Assembly (NCBI RefSeq): GCF_003473485.1 | Contig: NC_053042.1 | Location: 49,563,762-49,627,761, forward strand | Length of the DNA stretch: 64,000 nt | Reading direction: 5' to 3' | From: Medicago truncatula | Lineage: Eukaryota > Streptophyta > Magnoliopsida > Fabales > Fabaceae | Shown here: in pieces, positions 12,733-24,442 of the stretch | Layout: each line of letters starts with the position of its first letter | Numbering within the stretch: position 1 is the stretch's first letter | Translations under genes and position numbers: made by a program | The notes under the pieces: generated by a model | Told to the model about the DNA's origin: nothing | Databases searched by the model: none | The model's input: only the letters and a program-made list of their open reading frames with translations

Positions 12733-13255
12733 AGAATAAGCTGTTTTGCATAATTAAGCTGTTTTTGAAAATGAGATCATAATAAGCTGTTTTGCATAAT
12801 TAAGCTGTTTTGAATAAGCTATTTTTGAAAATGAGATCATAATAAGCTATTTTGCATAATTAAGCTGTTTTGAACAAGCTGTTTCTGAAAATGAGATCGA
12901 AATAAGCTGTTTTGCATAAATAAGATGTTTTGAATAAGTTGTTTTTGAAAATGAGATCATAATAAGCTGTTTTGCATAAATAAGCTATTTCTGAAAATGA
13001 GATCGAAATAAGCTGTTTTGCACAAATAAGATGTTTTGAATAAGTTGTTTTTGAAAATGAGATCAGAATAAGTTGTTTTTGCTTAAATGAGCTGTTTTGA
13101 ATAAGCTGTTTTTGAAAATGAGATCATAATAAGTTGTTTTGCATAAATAAGTTGTTTTTCAAAAGAGATCCTAATAAGTTGTTTTGCATAAATAAACTGT
13201 TTTTTAAAAAGAGACCGTAATAAGTTATTTTGTATAAGATAAGTTATTTTGATAA
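12733..13255. repeat. ~60-bp minisatellite at the deletion breakpoint
   Basis: About nine imperfect units of 45-61 bp are built from AATAAGCTGTTTTGCATAA, then TAAGCTGTTTTGAATAAG, then TTTTTGAAAATGAGATCAT. The first units are exactly 60 bp apart (12781, 12841, 12901); later units are shorter through loss of the middle part. The array begins inside callose synthase exon 9. Similar TAAGCTGTTTT text occurs at 57340-57750. Confidence 0.85.
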
Positions 13256-13324
13256 TACACCTATCAAAAAAATTAATACACTTTAAAAAAAAATAATACA
13301 CTTTAAAAAAAATTATACACTTTG

Positions 13325-13530
13325 ATTTATGGATCGGATGGATTATCCATCCATTAAAATCTAATAATGGATGAATTGGATAGACTTTATTCTAATTGGA
13401 TGGACTGGATGGTTTTTTTTAAGAAAAAAGAATAGTGGATTGTAATGGACTAATGGACCTTTTTTGATCCATCCATTAGGATCCAAATCCATATCCATCC
13501 AATCCATCCATTTTGCCACCCCTATACATA
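13325..13530. mobile_element. Probable hAT-type terminal sequence
   Basis: A GGATGG/CCATCC-rich stretch with internal inverted symmetry ends in TTTTGCCACCCCTA, a terminus common in plant hAT MITEs. The opposite terminus and a target duplication were not identified. Confidence 0.4.
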
Positions 13531-13618
13531 CATATATGTGTGGGTGTGTGAAAAAGAAGATAACAGCAAACAAAAGAAGGAAGGATCATACCAAAACCCA
13601 TCTAAAAGCAGGGAGTCC

Positions 13619-14690
13619 TTACCTATTATGATTAAACCAAGTGAAATCATTGGATCCTAAACAAAGATTAGCAGGTTTGTCTGCCACAATGTTTCCTTCT
13701 CTATAAATGTGCATGAGAAAAAAGTTAATACTACCAATCTTAACCATACAGTTGTTCCACCTGTTTCTTAATTGCCAAGGAACATTTTGGGGAGATTTGT
13801 ATGCAAATAAGACTAACAAAGAATCAGTTTCAATCCAAAGATTGAGCCAGTTTCAGGATTAAGCAATTTCAATATCATACATGACAACAATTAATTCAGC
13901 ATGAAGAGCATATGTTATGCCAATATTGTAAGTGAAACACCCTTTGAACATTGCATTGCTATCTCTAAAATCTTCACCACATGCTGCTATGCCTGGAGAG
14001 CCATGAGCCGCACCATCTGTGTTGCATTTAGTCATTGCATAATGGGAGGCATCCATATGATTTCTTTAATGTTTGGAGCCTTTGGAGGGTGGTTAGAAAC
14101 ATTGAATGCTTTAAGAATAGTAAAATATGACATTGAGGAAGTAGTTGTAAGCTTTGTGGCATTACCAGCAATGGCAGTGTTAGCAATAATAGAGGTTATT
14201 GAAGCTCTTCTGTTAGGCTTGATATCATTGAATCTATCTTGGTTCCTTGTAAACCATATATTTTTTATTATATTGATGATGGCTGCTGAGATGACAAACT
14301 TGCACTGAGGTCCTCAACCTCTATCACAGATACTCCATATCTCTATAAAATTTGAAAAATTAACTGGAAAGTTGATAGCATTGCTGAACCAGTTCCACAA
14401 ACTGACTGCAAAAGGACAATTAAAAAAACAAGTGGACAGAATTTTCAGCTGATTGCAATTAAAGATTGCACATTGATGGAAGCCGGCAGCCTCTGGTGAT
14501 TACTGATTAAGTTCTCATCAGTAGGCAACTTATCATGTAAAAGCCTCCAAAGAGATCTTAAAGAGGGAATAAACCATTTCTAAACTAGCTTAGACCGGAA
14601 TAGACTTTGACCATGAGGAGTATGATGAATAAAAGCTTCTTTGATAGTTAGAGATCCAGAAGGAGTGTGATTATTACTTATATGACATAT
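13619..14690 (-). mobile_element. LINE 3' fragment (zf-RVT and RNase H-like)
   Basis: On the minus strand, 14690-14390 translates to a reverse-transcriptase zinc-binding region (GSLTIKEAFIHHTPHGQS, then WRLLHDKLPTDENLI). Around 14060-13620 an RNase H-like domain follows (KCNTDGAAHGSPGIAACG, YALHAELIVVMYDIEIA, then HIYREGNIVADKPANL). Several stops interrupt it. It fills part of the gap in the callose synthase pseudogene. Frames on the + strand here (for example 13901-14308) are antisense shadows. Confidence 0.82.
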
Positions 14691-17600
14691 GGTCTTTTCT
14701 ACTTATCCCCTTCCTGTGATTATTACTCACATAAGTTCATTATCAGTCCAACTCTAGATTGCTATAGATTGTGCAATCCCACAATTCCGCTAATATAATG
14801 GCCGGTCATGATCAGATCCTACCTGTTTGCAATCTGTGCTCAATCCAGCTAGGTTACATAAACAAACACTGTAGGATTGTGCAACACATCTTAAGAAAAT
14901 AAGAAATAAAAAATACATTATGTTTCGTCAACATCCTTATCTTGTATTATTACTAAACATTTTTGTTATACATGTTAAGTAATCCACGTTCCTGAATTTG
15001 CAGGGTCCGATTTCATTATCGTCATCCAGATATATTTGACAGAATCTTCCAAATAACCAGAGGTGGCATAAGCAAAGCATCAAAAACTATCAACTTAAGC
15101 GAGGATATATTTGCAGGTACGTCAAGGTTGAGTAGAACACTCTATTTGATGAATGGAAACATTCACTTACTGTGCTTTTTAACATCTATAGGGTACAATT
15201 CAACTCTACGACAAGGATATATTACTCATCATGAGTACATACAAGTTGGTAAGGGGATAGATGTTGGCCTGAATCAGATTTCACTCTTTGAGTCTAAGGT
15301 AGCAAATGGAAATGGAGAACAAACACTTTGCCGTGATGTTTATCGTCTTGGACAGCGGTTTGACTTCTTCAGAATGTTGCCATTCTACTTCACCACAGTT
15401 GGCTTCTATTTCAGTATCATGGTAATTTGTTCAATTGTCTTTTGAGGATCGTATTGTGATATTTGATTGCTAATATTAATGTTAGATTCCTGGAATGTAC
15501 TTTGCTGAATTTGAGTATACACTGCCTAGTTTCAGAATAAAGATTAATAGAAATCTATAAATTAACTTGAAAATTGATTCTATTGTGTTCTGGGCTATAT
15601 AAATTGATTTCAATGAACTTGTATGTATTTATGATGTCATAGATCATTTTTCATACAACTTGAGTGAGGTAAAATACAATCACGAATACGATTACACGAC
15701 TAAGTATGATATCAGTAGGACTTGATTGATTATGAAAGCACATGAATCCTATTTTTCATTGATTAAAATGTGTTTATGCTGATACATTTTTTTTATGCAA
15801 CACATCTTTCAGATAACTGTGCTGACTGGGTATGTGTTCTTATAAGGACGACTATATATGGTACTGAGTGGAGTTGAGAGAGAAATTATTCAAAGTCTAG
15901 ACTTGCATCATCAAAGCAAAGCCCTCGAACAAGCCTTGGCATCTCAGTCTGTTGTTCAGTTAGGCTTGCTGCTGGTGCTTCCCATCGTTATGGAAATTGG
16001 TTTGGAGATGGGATTTCGGACTGCCTTGGGTGATTTCATTATCATGCAACTGCATTTAGCCTCTGTGTTCTTTACTTTTCAGCTTGGAACGAAAGCTCAT
16101 TATTATGGAAGAACGCTCTTGCATGGAGGCTCGAAATATAGACCAACTGATCGTGGTTTCGTCATCTTCCACGCAAAGTTTGCTGATAATTACAGAATGT
16201 ACTCGTGAAGTCACTTTGTGAAGGGCCTCGAGATACTTATACTGTTGGTCGTTTATGAAGTCTATGGTGAATCATATCGAAGCTCGACTCTTAATTTCCT
16301 TATCACAATCTCAATGTGGTTTTTGGCCATTTCTTGGTTATTTGCTCCATTCTTGTTCAATCCTTCTGGCTTTGATTGGCAAAAAACTGTGGAAGACTGG
16401 ACAGATTGGAAGCGGTGGATGGGAAACCAGGGTGGTATTGGTATTCCATCTGATCAAAGCTGGGAATCTTGGTGGGATGAAGAAAATGAACATCTGAAAT
16501 ACTCCAATGTCCGAGGGAAAATACTTGAGATTGTTTTTGCATGTCGTTTCTTTATCTATCAATATGGAATCATCTACCACCTGAATATTGCGCATCGTAG
16601 CAAAAATATTCTGGTACAACTCGTTTTCTTTGCTCTACATTAATTTTTGCAAGTTTTACTCCACTGTCTAACTATCTTCAGGTTTTTTTTATCGTAGGTA
16701 TTCGCACTTTCTTGGGCAGTCTTGGTTATAGTCCTTATCGTCTTAAAGGTATGTGATTTTGTATATGCAAAACCATTCCTATTTGCCTAAATTAAAACAT
16801 AATAAAATACAAATTTTAGTTCAAATTTTAGTCATAAAACATTTCTTTTCAATCAAGCTAGACGAGCTTTAGTATAGACAATTGTAGCTGTTGCATAGTC
16901 AAACTTATAGTATAAAAAATATAATTTCTGATGTTTGCATGAATTTTCTTATGGGCATCAGATGCTTTCCATGGGTAAACGAAGATTTGGCACCAACTTT
17001 CAGCTCAAGTTCCGTATTCTCAAGGCACTTCTATTTCTTGGCTTCTTGTCAGTAATGATAGTGTTATTTGTTGTGTGCGCGCTTACGGTATCAGATTTGT
17101 TTGCTTCCGTTCTTGCCTTCATGCCCTCTGGATGGGCCATTATTCTGGTAAGCTAAAATTCCTGCATCATATAGCTAACAACATTATGGAGTAATTTGAT
17201 CCATGTAACGGACCTCACTTAGTGGGATAATCTTGGTCGTTGTTGTTGTTGTTGTACATAGCCAACAACAATTTTTTCTCATTTTGCTATTGTATGATAT
17301 GTATTAGGAAGATTGAAGAAGATTTTATAGAGGCTTAGATATATTTTTAAGTCTTTAAATATGCTTCATTTTGTTTTGGTCTCTGCAAAAGAAGTTGTGG
17401 TTTAAATATGATTTTAATTCCTGAAATTATAACATTTTTTTCTTTCTCTTTTGCAATCAAGATTGCACAAACATGCAGGGGACTCTTGAAGTGGGCTAAA
17501 CTATGGGCTTCAGTGAGAGAACTTTCAAGAGCATATGAATATGTAATGGGGTTGATAATTTTCATGCCAGCAGCAGTTTTATCATGGTTCCCATTTGTGT

Positions 17601-17701
17601 CGGAGTTCCAAACCCGGTTGCTATTCAATCAAGCATGTAGTAGAGGACTTCAGATTTCAAGGATTCTTGCTGGAAAGAAAGACACTAATAAAACTGAATG
17701 A

Positions 17702-18137
17702 TGTTTTATTATATTTTTCAGGTAACATCTTGCATTTCCTATATGATTTTAATTTATATGCGCCGTCAATGTAAAGATTTTTTCACTCGTAATTTTTATA
17801 TCATTAAAACCATTTAACTTTAACGATAACTACTTCTAAACTCGTACATATGATTGATTGTGAATTGTTGATAGTGTAAATTTTCCTCTACTCACTGATT
17901 CCATATTTTTCCAATGTAGGAAGGAACCGAAAGTTTTCGGTTTGAAGAGAACATGAAATTTTGCGAATTCTGATTATTTCCTTTCCCTGTTAGCTCAATT
18001 TTACAGACTTGGAACATAGAACAGGAATGGAAAATTCAAATACAAAATCTAGGCAATGGCTAAAACAGCATTTTTATTTTACATTTTGAAATGACATATT
18101 TATGTCAGCATTGTATATGTATCATATGAGTATAGAT
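17702..18137. other. 3' flank of callose synthase pseudogene
   Basis: Non-coding AT-rich sequence between the last exon and the duplicated LysM segment. Nothing else is recognised. Confidence 0.4.
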
Positions 18138-18692
18138 TCACAAAGCATGTGATGAGATATATGTTGTGGGAGAAGGTGAAACACTCAACACAATCAGTGA
18201 AAAGTGTGGTGACCCGTTTATTGTAGAGAGGAATCCACATATCCATGATCCAGATGATGTTTTCCCTGGTCTTGTTATCAGAATTATCACTCCCACCAAT
18301 ACTAGGAAATTGTTGAAGACCTAGATAGAGAGCATATATTATAAGCTCAATTAATCATCTAGTAAGTTCTGTTTTTTTTTTTTTTTTTGGTGAGTGATTG
18401 TATACAAGTTTTCTAAAGGTACAATAGGATAAAAGAAAAAGAAAATTAATGGTTTGATCTGTATTTTAATTTTTCTTTTTTTTGAGAATTTGTAATTTTA
18501 TATATGTAATTATTATTATTGTTTATTGACTAAGAGATATACATCTTGGACTCTTGATTTGGTTGGTGTGGTAAGCTTGATAATTAAAGTTCGTCCTCTT
18601 CTACTATTATCAATCTTCAATAAGTGTAAATTGGTATACTGCATAAAGTTTGATTATTAATTTGAGAAGTTTGATTAAACTCTAACATGAAA
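18138..18692 (+). pseudogene. 5'-truncated duplicate of the LysM gene
   Basis: The sequence is nearly identical to 6191-6735. It covers the LysM-encoding part (18138-18324, ending at the same TAG) and about 370 bp of downstream sequence. Differences are a longer T-run near 18371 and a few substitutions around 18555-18625. The start codon, signal peptide and promoter are missing, so no protein is expected. The left breakpoint lies at TCACAAAGC and the right one just after CTCTAACATGAAA. The very high identity suggests a recent duplication. Confidence 0.92.
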
Positions 18693-19293
18693 GTCCTTCG
18701 AGCTGAAAAAAGTTCTTGTTGAACTCGAATTGAGTTTCAAGCTAAATCAATTCTTATCGAGTTGAGTCGAGCTCAGGCGAGTTCGACTCTACTCATTTCC
18801 GGTCTTAGTTTAACCCCCAAAATACTAATGTTGAAGACATTGTAAAAATTATATGGTGGGGTAAGTGACACTCTAATATCATGGCGATTTGTGTTCTTAT
18901 TTTTAGACTCCAACTACGCTAACTAATTGTGCAACTAACTCATAACAACTACTAACCAACTATCTTAACAAGGTGCGGCTTCCTTGTTTCTTGATTTGTA
19001 ATATTGTTATTTTGAAGAATAGTTTCCTATGTAAGTTAAGAGGGTTCTATTGAAGTCACTGTCACACGCTATGCATTTCCTTAATAATTTCAAGAACATT
19101 GGATCTTTCCATGGTGTTTGATGCAACTTTGATGTTGTTTAACAAACTAATTTTATGTGCAAGAACAAAAGGTGGTGCATTGGTTAGTACTGTCTTTAAT
19201 TTTTCTTTTTTATTATTATAAAAGGGTAGTTTTGATTATCTGAGAAAGACCTTACAAATTGTTCTAGCTTCTAACAAGTTAAGATAGAAACCA
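18693..19293 (+). promoter_or_regulatory. Upstream region shared by both GMC genes
   Basis: From about 19013 to 19293 the sequence aligns with 25854-26119 in front of the second GMC gene (for example CACTGTCACAC-CTATGC and TTTTATGTGCAA). The tandem duplication therefore included the promoter. 18693-18790 holds GAGCT/GAGTTCG-rich sequence of unknown origin. Confidence 0.6.
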
Positions 19294-21575
19294 ATGGCTT
19301 GGTTGCTAGCACAATTTATAAGCACATTTCTTGCTGGAACCTTGTTCTTTAATGTTTTATCTTATTCTTATAGAGGTATAATACTTAGTTCTCACTAATA
19401 TATTCATTTAATTTTTTTGCAATATAATTCACTTTATTACTATCTCAATTTGTATATGTGTCATCTATTATTTCCTAAATCATTCCAATTTTATTGCATG
19501 TCCCCAAAGGGACAACTGACTTTAATATTATCAATATCAAAGTTGATCTTAATTTTATCATTATAGATCTAATTGTTTTCTTCCATCCTTTTAATCAAAT
19601 AATTTAACAACATAAAAAATGAGAGGAACAGCTTTGTTTTGTTTAGTTGATTGATAGTTAGGTAGTGTTCTTTGAAATTCTTTTAATGTTTAATTTCTTT
19701 GATGGTTAATTTCTTTTATGTTCAATGTAGCTCCAAAGCATACATTTATCAAAGAAGCAACATTTGCTCCACCAATCTTAACATATGACTATATAGTCAT
19801 AGGGGGAGGAACATGTGGTTGTCCACTTGCCGCAACACTTTCACTTTTAGTCCTTGAAAGAGGAGGTTCACCATATACAAATCCAGAACAGATCAACATA
19901 CATAACTTTGTTAATTCCCTTGCTGACACAAGTCCTTCATCATTTTCCCAACAATTCATATCGACTGACGGTGTCCTCAATTCTCGAGCGCGGGTCCTAG
20001 GAGGTGGTTCTGTCTTGAATGCTGGATTCTACTCAAGGGCTAGCTATAGTTACATAAGAGATTCTGGTTGGAATGAAACTTTGGCTAAGATTTCATATGA
20101 ATGGATTGAAAAGAAGGTTGCTTTTGAGCCTCAAATGATGCAATGGTAATCAGCAGTGAGGGATGGTTTACCTGAAGCAGGGGTTTTACCTTACAATGGT
20201 TTTGCTTTTGATCACTTGTATGGGACTAAGGTTGGTGGGACAATTTTTGATAAGGAAGGTTATAGACACACTGCAGCTGATTTGTTAGAGTATGCTGATC
20301 CAAAGAAAATTTCGGTTTATTTGCATGCGACAGTTCAAAAGATACTATTCAAGTATAATAAAAGTATGTATTTAAGAATGCCTCATATTAACTTTTTATA
20401 TCTACCCTAAATTGTCTTTATAAAATATACTTGTAAGATGATGAAGTCTTAACTCTCTTTATTCAATGTGTTACTAGAGTTTTTCTCGATACTCGACAAC
20501 TTTACTTGAATGCATAAAGTTGATATGTATCTTAGGCCCCATTACTTGATCATATTATTTTTTTGAATTTGTTTTACAGAAAAAGGGAGGCCACAAGCAT
20601 ATGGAGTGATATTCAAAGATACATTGGGAATCATACAAAGAGCAACACATAAGCTCCAAAGTGAAGAATGAAATAATAGTATCAGCTGGTGCTATTGGAA
20701 GTCCACAATTGTTGATGCCAAGTGGCATTGGTCCTGCTAACCATCTTAAGGAACATGGAATTCAAGTGGTTTTGGATCAGCCTTTGGTAGGTCAAGGGAT
20801 GGCAGATAATCCAATGAACATTCTAGTTGTTCCTTCTCCTCTACCCGTTGAAGTTTCTTTGGTTGAAACAGTTGGAGTCACCAAGTGTGGTAGCTTCATT
20901 GAAACAGTCAGTGGATTGAGCTTTGGTCATTCTTGGGCTGATAGGCTTAGAGGAATTTTTGATTGTGTCAAACCTGGTCAGCATTCCATACGCTCGTTTT
21001 CAATTACACGTCTTATTTTTCTAGATGTAAGGATCCGTGGTCCGCAGCAATGGGTTGCAGTGTCATTTGACTCAGAGAGTAATTTTCTATCTCTAAATTC
21101 AACAATTCTAGGAGTCACTCTAGGATATAACGAATGTAGAGGATCCAAAGTCAAACACTCACTCCTAATATGATGAAGTTCTAAGTTTTTTTAGTCATGA
21201 AATGAATCTGAATATGAAATTTTGTTATTATTTGAAGTGAAGAGTGACCATTCTCCCAGGTTTACACCAGAAGCCATGGAAATTTTTGCAGACACAATTA
21301 GATCATTAGCCAATCCAATTCTCAAAGGAGGGGTCATGCTTGAAAAGATTTTGGGACCAAAATCCACAGGTCACCTAGAACTCCTAACAACAAACCCTAA
21401 TGACAATCCATCAGTTACCTTCAATTACTTCAAAGATCCAGAAGATTTGAGAATGTATGTGGAAAGCATGAAAACAATCATAGACGTGATTAACTCAAAA
21501 GCATTCTCAAGATTTCGTTATCACAACATGCCTATTCAGGCTCTAATAGACATGATGTTGCTTTTACCACACTGA
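19294..21575 (+). pseudogene. HOTHEAD/mandelonitrile lyase-like GMC oxidoreductase, broken copy 1
   Basis: The exons parallel those of the intact copy at 26120: 19294-19375 (signal peptide, MAWLLAQFISTFLAG), 19731-20363, about 20580-20977, and 21243-21575. Damage is plain: a 12-nt deletion removing four residues after AATLS in the FAD-binding fold, a TAA at 20147 where the partner has CAA, a +1 shift near 20645, a net 2-nt loss near the end of exon 3, and loss of everything after LIDMMLLLP. The active-site HYHGGC segment and last exon are gone, and gypsy-type retroelement sequence starts at the break. The GMC motif GGGSVLNAGFYSRA is still readable. Confidence 0.92.
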
Positions 21576-22434
21576 GGCGGCAAAAGTGCTTGGTCCTGTT
21601 AGCCTTTTGAAGCCTACCTTGATTGTATTGAAATATTATCCTTTTTTAGCCAATTTGAGCCGGTAGGTTTAAATCTTTTTGTTCGGTGACAAACTACATT
21701 ACAAGCTTAGAGACTTTTAGGATTTATCCCTTATTGTTTTTCTGAGTTAGGCATTGTAGAATGTTGCTAAATATTAAGTTTGGGGTTGCTATTGGAATTT
21801 GCAACCAATTAAGTTTGGGGTGGGGTACTAGAGAACAAAGAAAAAGAAAGAAAAAAAAGAATATTCTAATGAAAGCAATAAGCCAAAATGGTGTATTAAA
21901 AAATAAAAAAAAGAGAGAATAGAATGAAAAAGGGACAGGACATTGAAAAACCGAGTAACTTCAAACTCGATTGTCCCGGTTGTTATAAATAATCTCTAGT
22001 ACCCTTGCAAGAATTGTTGTTCCAAAAGGTGAATGAATGATGGATTGAGTTTTGTGCTTAACTTTCGTAGGAATGCCTAACTCAAATTTTGTGTAGCCTA
22101 CTTATTCAAATATTATCCCACCTTCACCTAAGCCCCGTTATAACCCTTAAAGACCTCAAAGTGTGCATTGACATTGATTTTGATTGACGTTTAAAAACTT
22201 TTCAAGCTTATGGTAATATGTAGATTACATGTCGACTGTGTGCGAACCCTTTCATATGTTTGCGTGGAGTTGTGAATTGGTGGTTGCTAACAAGTCAAAC
22301 TAGCTCATCTTTAGCTAGTAAGGTGTTGAACTTTTGGTTACTATCGCTTGATCAGGTAATTGTTATTTTACTGTCGATTGTCAATATTACAAGTAAATTC
22401 CTTGAGGACAAGGAATAGTTCAAGTTTGGGGTTG
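21576..22434 (+). mobile_element. 3' internal region of a gypsy-type LTR element
   Basis: Non-coding internal sequence ending in AGTTCAAGTTTGGGGTTG, a polypurine-tract-like site, directly before the LTR start TGATGACAG. The element is truncated on its left at the GMC gene break, so neither 5' LTR nor pol remains. Confidence 0.7.
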
Positions 22435-23600
22435 TGATGACAGTCAGTCATTCGCTATTTTTAGAGTCTTTTTATATGTATTTTGATCACAAATTGGAGT
22501 TCACAAGGCAACTTATGCAGCAAAAGAATAGAAAATTGAAGAAAATACAAAGAAGAGAATCGTGTCACGATTTGGTAAAAACGTGACACGATTTTAGAAG
22601 ACCAAAATCAAGCTTCGACATTGAAGAAATCGTGTCACGATGGCATAATCGTGGCACGATCTGAGGAAACCCTAATCTAGTGATTTGCGATTCAAGGAGA
22701 ATCGTGCCACGATATACTTAAATTGTGGCACGATTTTAGGCGGAATTATGTGTCTATTTAAGCTGAAGTCTATTCCAAAGATAAAGGTTTACGATTTGGA
22801 GAGAGCAAAGTGCGATTTTGAGACCTAAAGACGGCTAGGAGGGCGATTTCTTCAACCTTCTATCAGTTCATGTATGTTTTGATTCCACTATTGATTATGC
22901 TATTTGTAAACTCAAATATGAGTAGCTAAATCTCTTAGAGATTAGGTCTGAGATGATTCTTTGTAACCTTTATTGAACCATGTTGCTGTGAAACCCTATT
23001 TATTGTAAATGACAATCTAGTTTTTATTCAATTCAATTGTTCTTAATGCTTTTTATATCCTGATCAAATATAAACATGATTTAGTGAGAATGAATGACTA
23101 CTGACCATAGCTTTCTACTTAGACAGAATTGAATTGTTCTAATAAACAGGGTTAGTCTAGGAATGGATAATCGTTTGTTAGTGATATTAGGTTAACGTTC
23201 TTAAAACCTTCAAAGATTATTAGACCACCTAAGGAATTAGGGGCTGTAGTTTGAGAAAAGGGTCCTAACTCAAGGGATTGATTAGGACTATTTTGTTAAC
23301 TATCGTGAAACTAGAAAATCATTCATAAGAATAGGTGCAGTATACCAATTAGGGGAACATAGATGATTCGAAAGACCTGATCTCATCTCTCTTCATATTT
23401 TCTAACCAAATCTATATTTTCTTACTCAATCTTTATTTTATGTTATTTAATTTTATGCAATCAAATAAAATCTAAACAAAATAATTTATACATCCTAAAT
23501 ATTTACTTTATTTCTAAATTGAGATTAACACAGTCCTTGTGGGAACGATATTTTTTATTACTTCGATACATTTTTAGTACACTTGCTAAAATATTTATTA
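22435..23600 (+). repeat. 3' LTR, same family as the solo LTR at 42314
   Basis: Begins TGATGACAGTCAGTCATTCG and carries the same blocks as the minus-strand LTR at 42314-43509 (CTAAATCTCTTAGAGATTAG, AATGGATAATCGTTTGTTAG, GATTAACACAGTCCT). It ends near CACTTGCTAAAATATTTATTA, where the sister copy ends in TCA, so the terminal CA seems mutated. At 22560-22740 it has repeated ATCGTG-C/G-CACGAT palindromes. Confidence 0.8.
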
Positions 23601-24172
23601 GTAGGTCATGTAAACTGAGTTTAAGTGTACATCTAAAAGTTCAACCTTGTTCAATGATTTTATACGATATCAGTTTAAGTATGTACATGTAAACTTAGTT
23701 TAAGTATGTCATGTAAACTGAGTTTAGGTGTACATACTTAAACTCATTTTAAGTAGGTTATGTAAACTAAGTTTAAGTAGATTATGTAAACTAAGTTTAC
23801 ATGAACCTACTTAATCTGAATTTAAGTTAACCTCAACAATGTAAAACTGAAACTGTCGTACAGGTGCAGCTGAACAAGAAGAAGAAAATTGAAACCAGCG
23901 TTATTGAAAAAGAAGGAAAAATTCACTTATTTATATGCAATCGAGTATGAATTAAAGATGTTTTGATTCACTCTTTAATCTTCTATATAGATTAATTGAA
24001 CATCAGGATTGTTTGATCGTTGATGGGTGAAAGATAGTGGAATTTTAGAGTGACAATGAATGAAATCAAGATTTTAAGAAAATTAATATAAAAGGACAAT
24101 TTTGCTATTATCAAAAACTTTTTAAAAAAACTGGATGTAACTAGAAATATATAGGGTGTGAATAGAAAAACT
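23601..24172. repeat. GTAAACTNAGTTTAAGT-rich stretch and dispersed repeat copy B
   Basis: 23601-23810 contains at least five copies of ATGTAAACT-AGTTTAAG in both orientations, a small tandem/inverted array. 23797-24172 matches the repeat at 7785-8145, with an extra ~30-bp insert around 23875-23925. No coding capacity was seen. Confidence 0.6.
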
Positions 24173-24270
24173 CATATTTAAAATGTGTAAGCCTAGGCCA
24201 CTAGACTACTTGACAAAAAAAATATAGAATAATAAATTTATATAATATATGAAGAAAAAAAAGATAGTAA

Positions 24271-24272
<2 letters not shown>

Positions 24273-24323
<51 letters not shown>
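24273..24323. repeat. (AT)n microsatellite
   Basis: About 25 uninterrupted AT dinucleotides. Confidence 0.97.
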
Positions 24324-24324
<1 letters not shown>

Positions 24325-24336
24325 CTTACAGAATAA

Positions 24337-24442
24337 TGAATTGTCTCGGTATGAGTGTAAAAGTAAAGGAAGAGAGAATAATGAAAAATTGAATTGTCTC
24401 GGTATGAATGTAAAAGTAAAGGAAGAGAGAATAATGAAAAAT
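24337..24442. repeat. 53-bp tandem duplication
   Basis: TGAATTGTCTCGGTATGAGT and the following 33 bp are repeated once with a single base change, immediately after the AT microsatellite. Confidence 0.9.

Larger units (their letters stand above)
8713..17701 (+). pseudogene. Callose synthase (GT48) pseudogene lacking its catalytic core
   Basis: Callose synthases are ~1,900-residue plasma-membrane 1,3-beta-glucan synthases. Matching exons, with consistent phases, are 8713-8893, 9636-9736, 11195-11310, 11407-11494, 11735-11839, 11958-12113, 12235-12318, 12457-12548 and 12677-12732 (N-terminal part; NPRVAYLC, KGNVANQREHLILLLAN). After the gap come 15004-15116, 15192-15421, 15813-16613, 16698-16748, 16962-17147 and 17462-17701 (C-terminal membrane part; ISKASKTINLSEDIFAG, FQLGTKAHYYGRTLLHGG). 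About 1,000 residues, including most of the GT48 domain, are absent; 12733-15003 holds repeats instead. Further damage: nonsense codons TAA at 15843 and TGA at 16206, a donor changed to AT at 11311, and no AG acceptor before 11735, where a SINE sits. The N-terminus most resembles the CalS1-7 group. It cannot make a normal enzyme. Confidence 0.9.

Noticed and set aside
12733..13255. CRISPR-like regular repeats
   Set aside because: Units are contiguous, without unique spacers, in a plant genome; it is a minisatellite.
13083..13301. 72-codon minus-strand frame with repeated sequence
   Set aside because: Produced by the 60-bp minisatellite.
13901..14308. 135-codon + strand open frame with hydrophobic stretches
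   Set aside because: It lies antisense to a LINE zf-RVT/RNase H fragment whose domains are readable on the minus strand.
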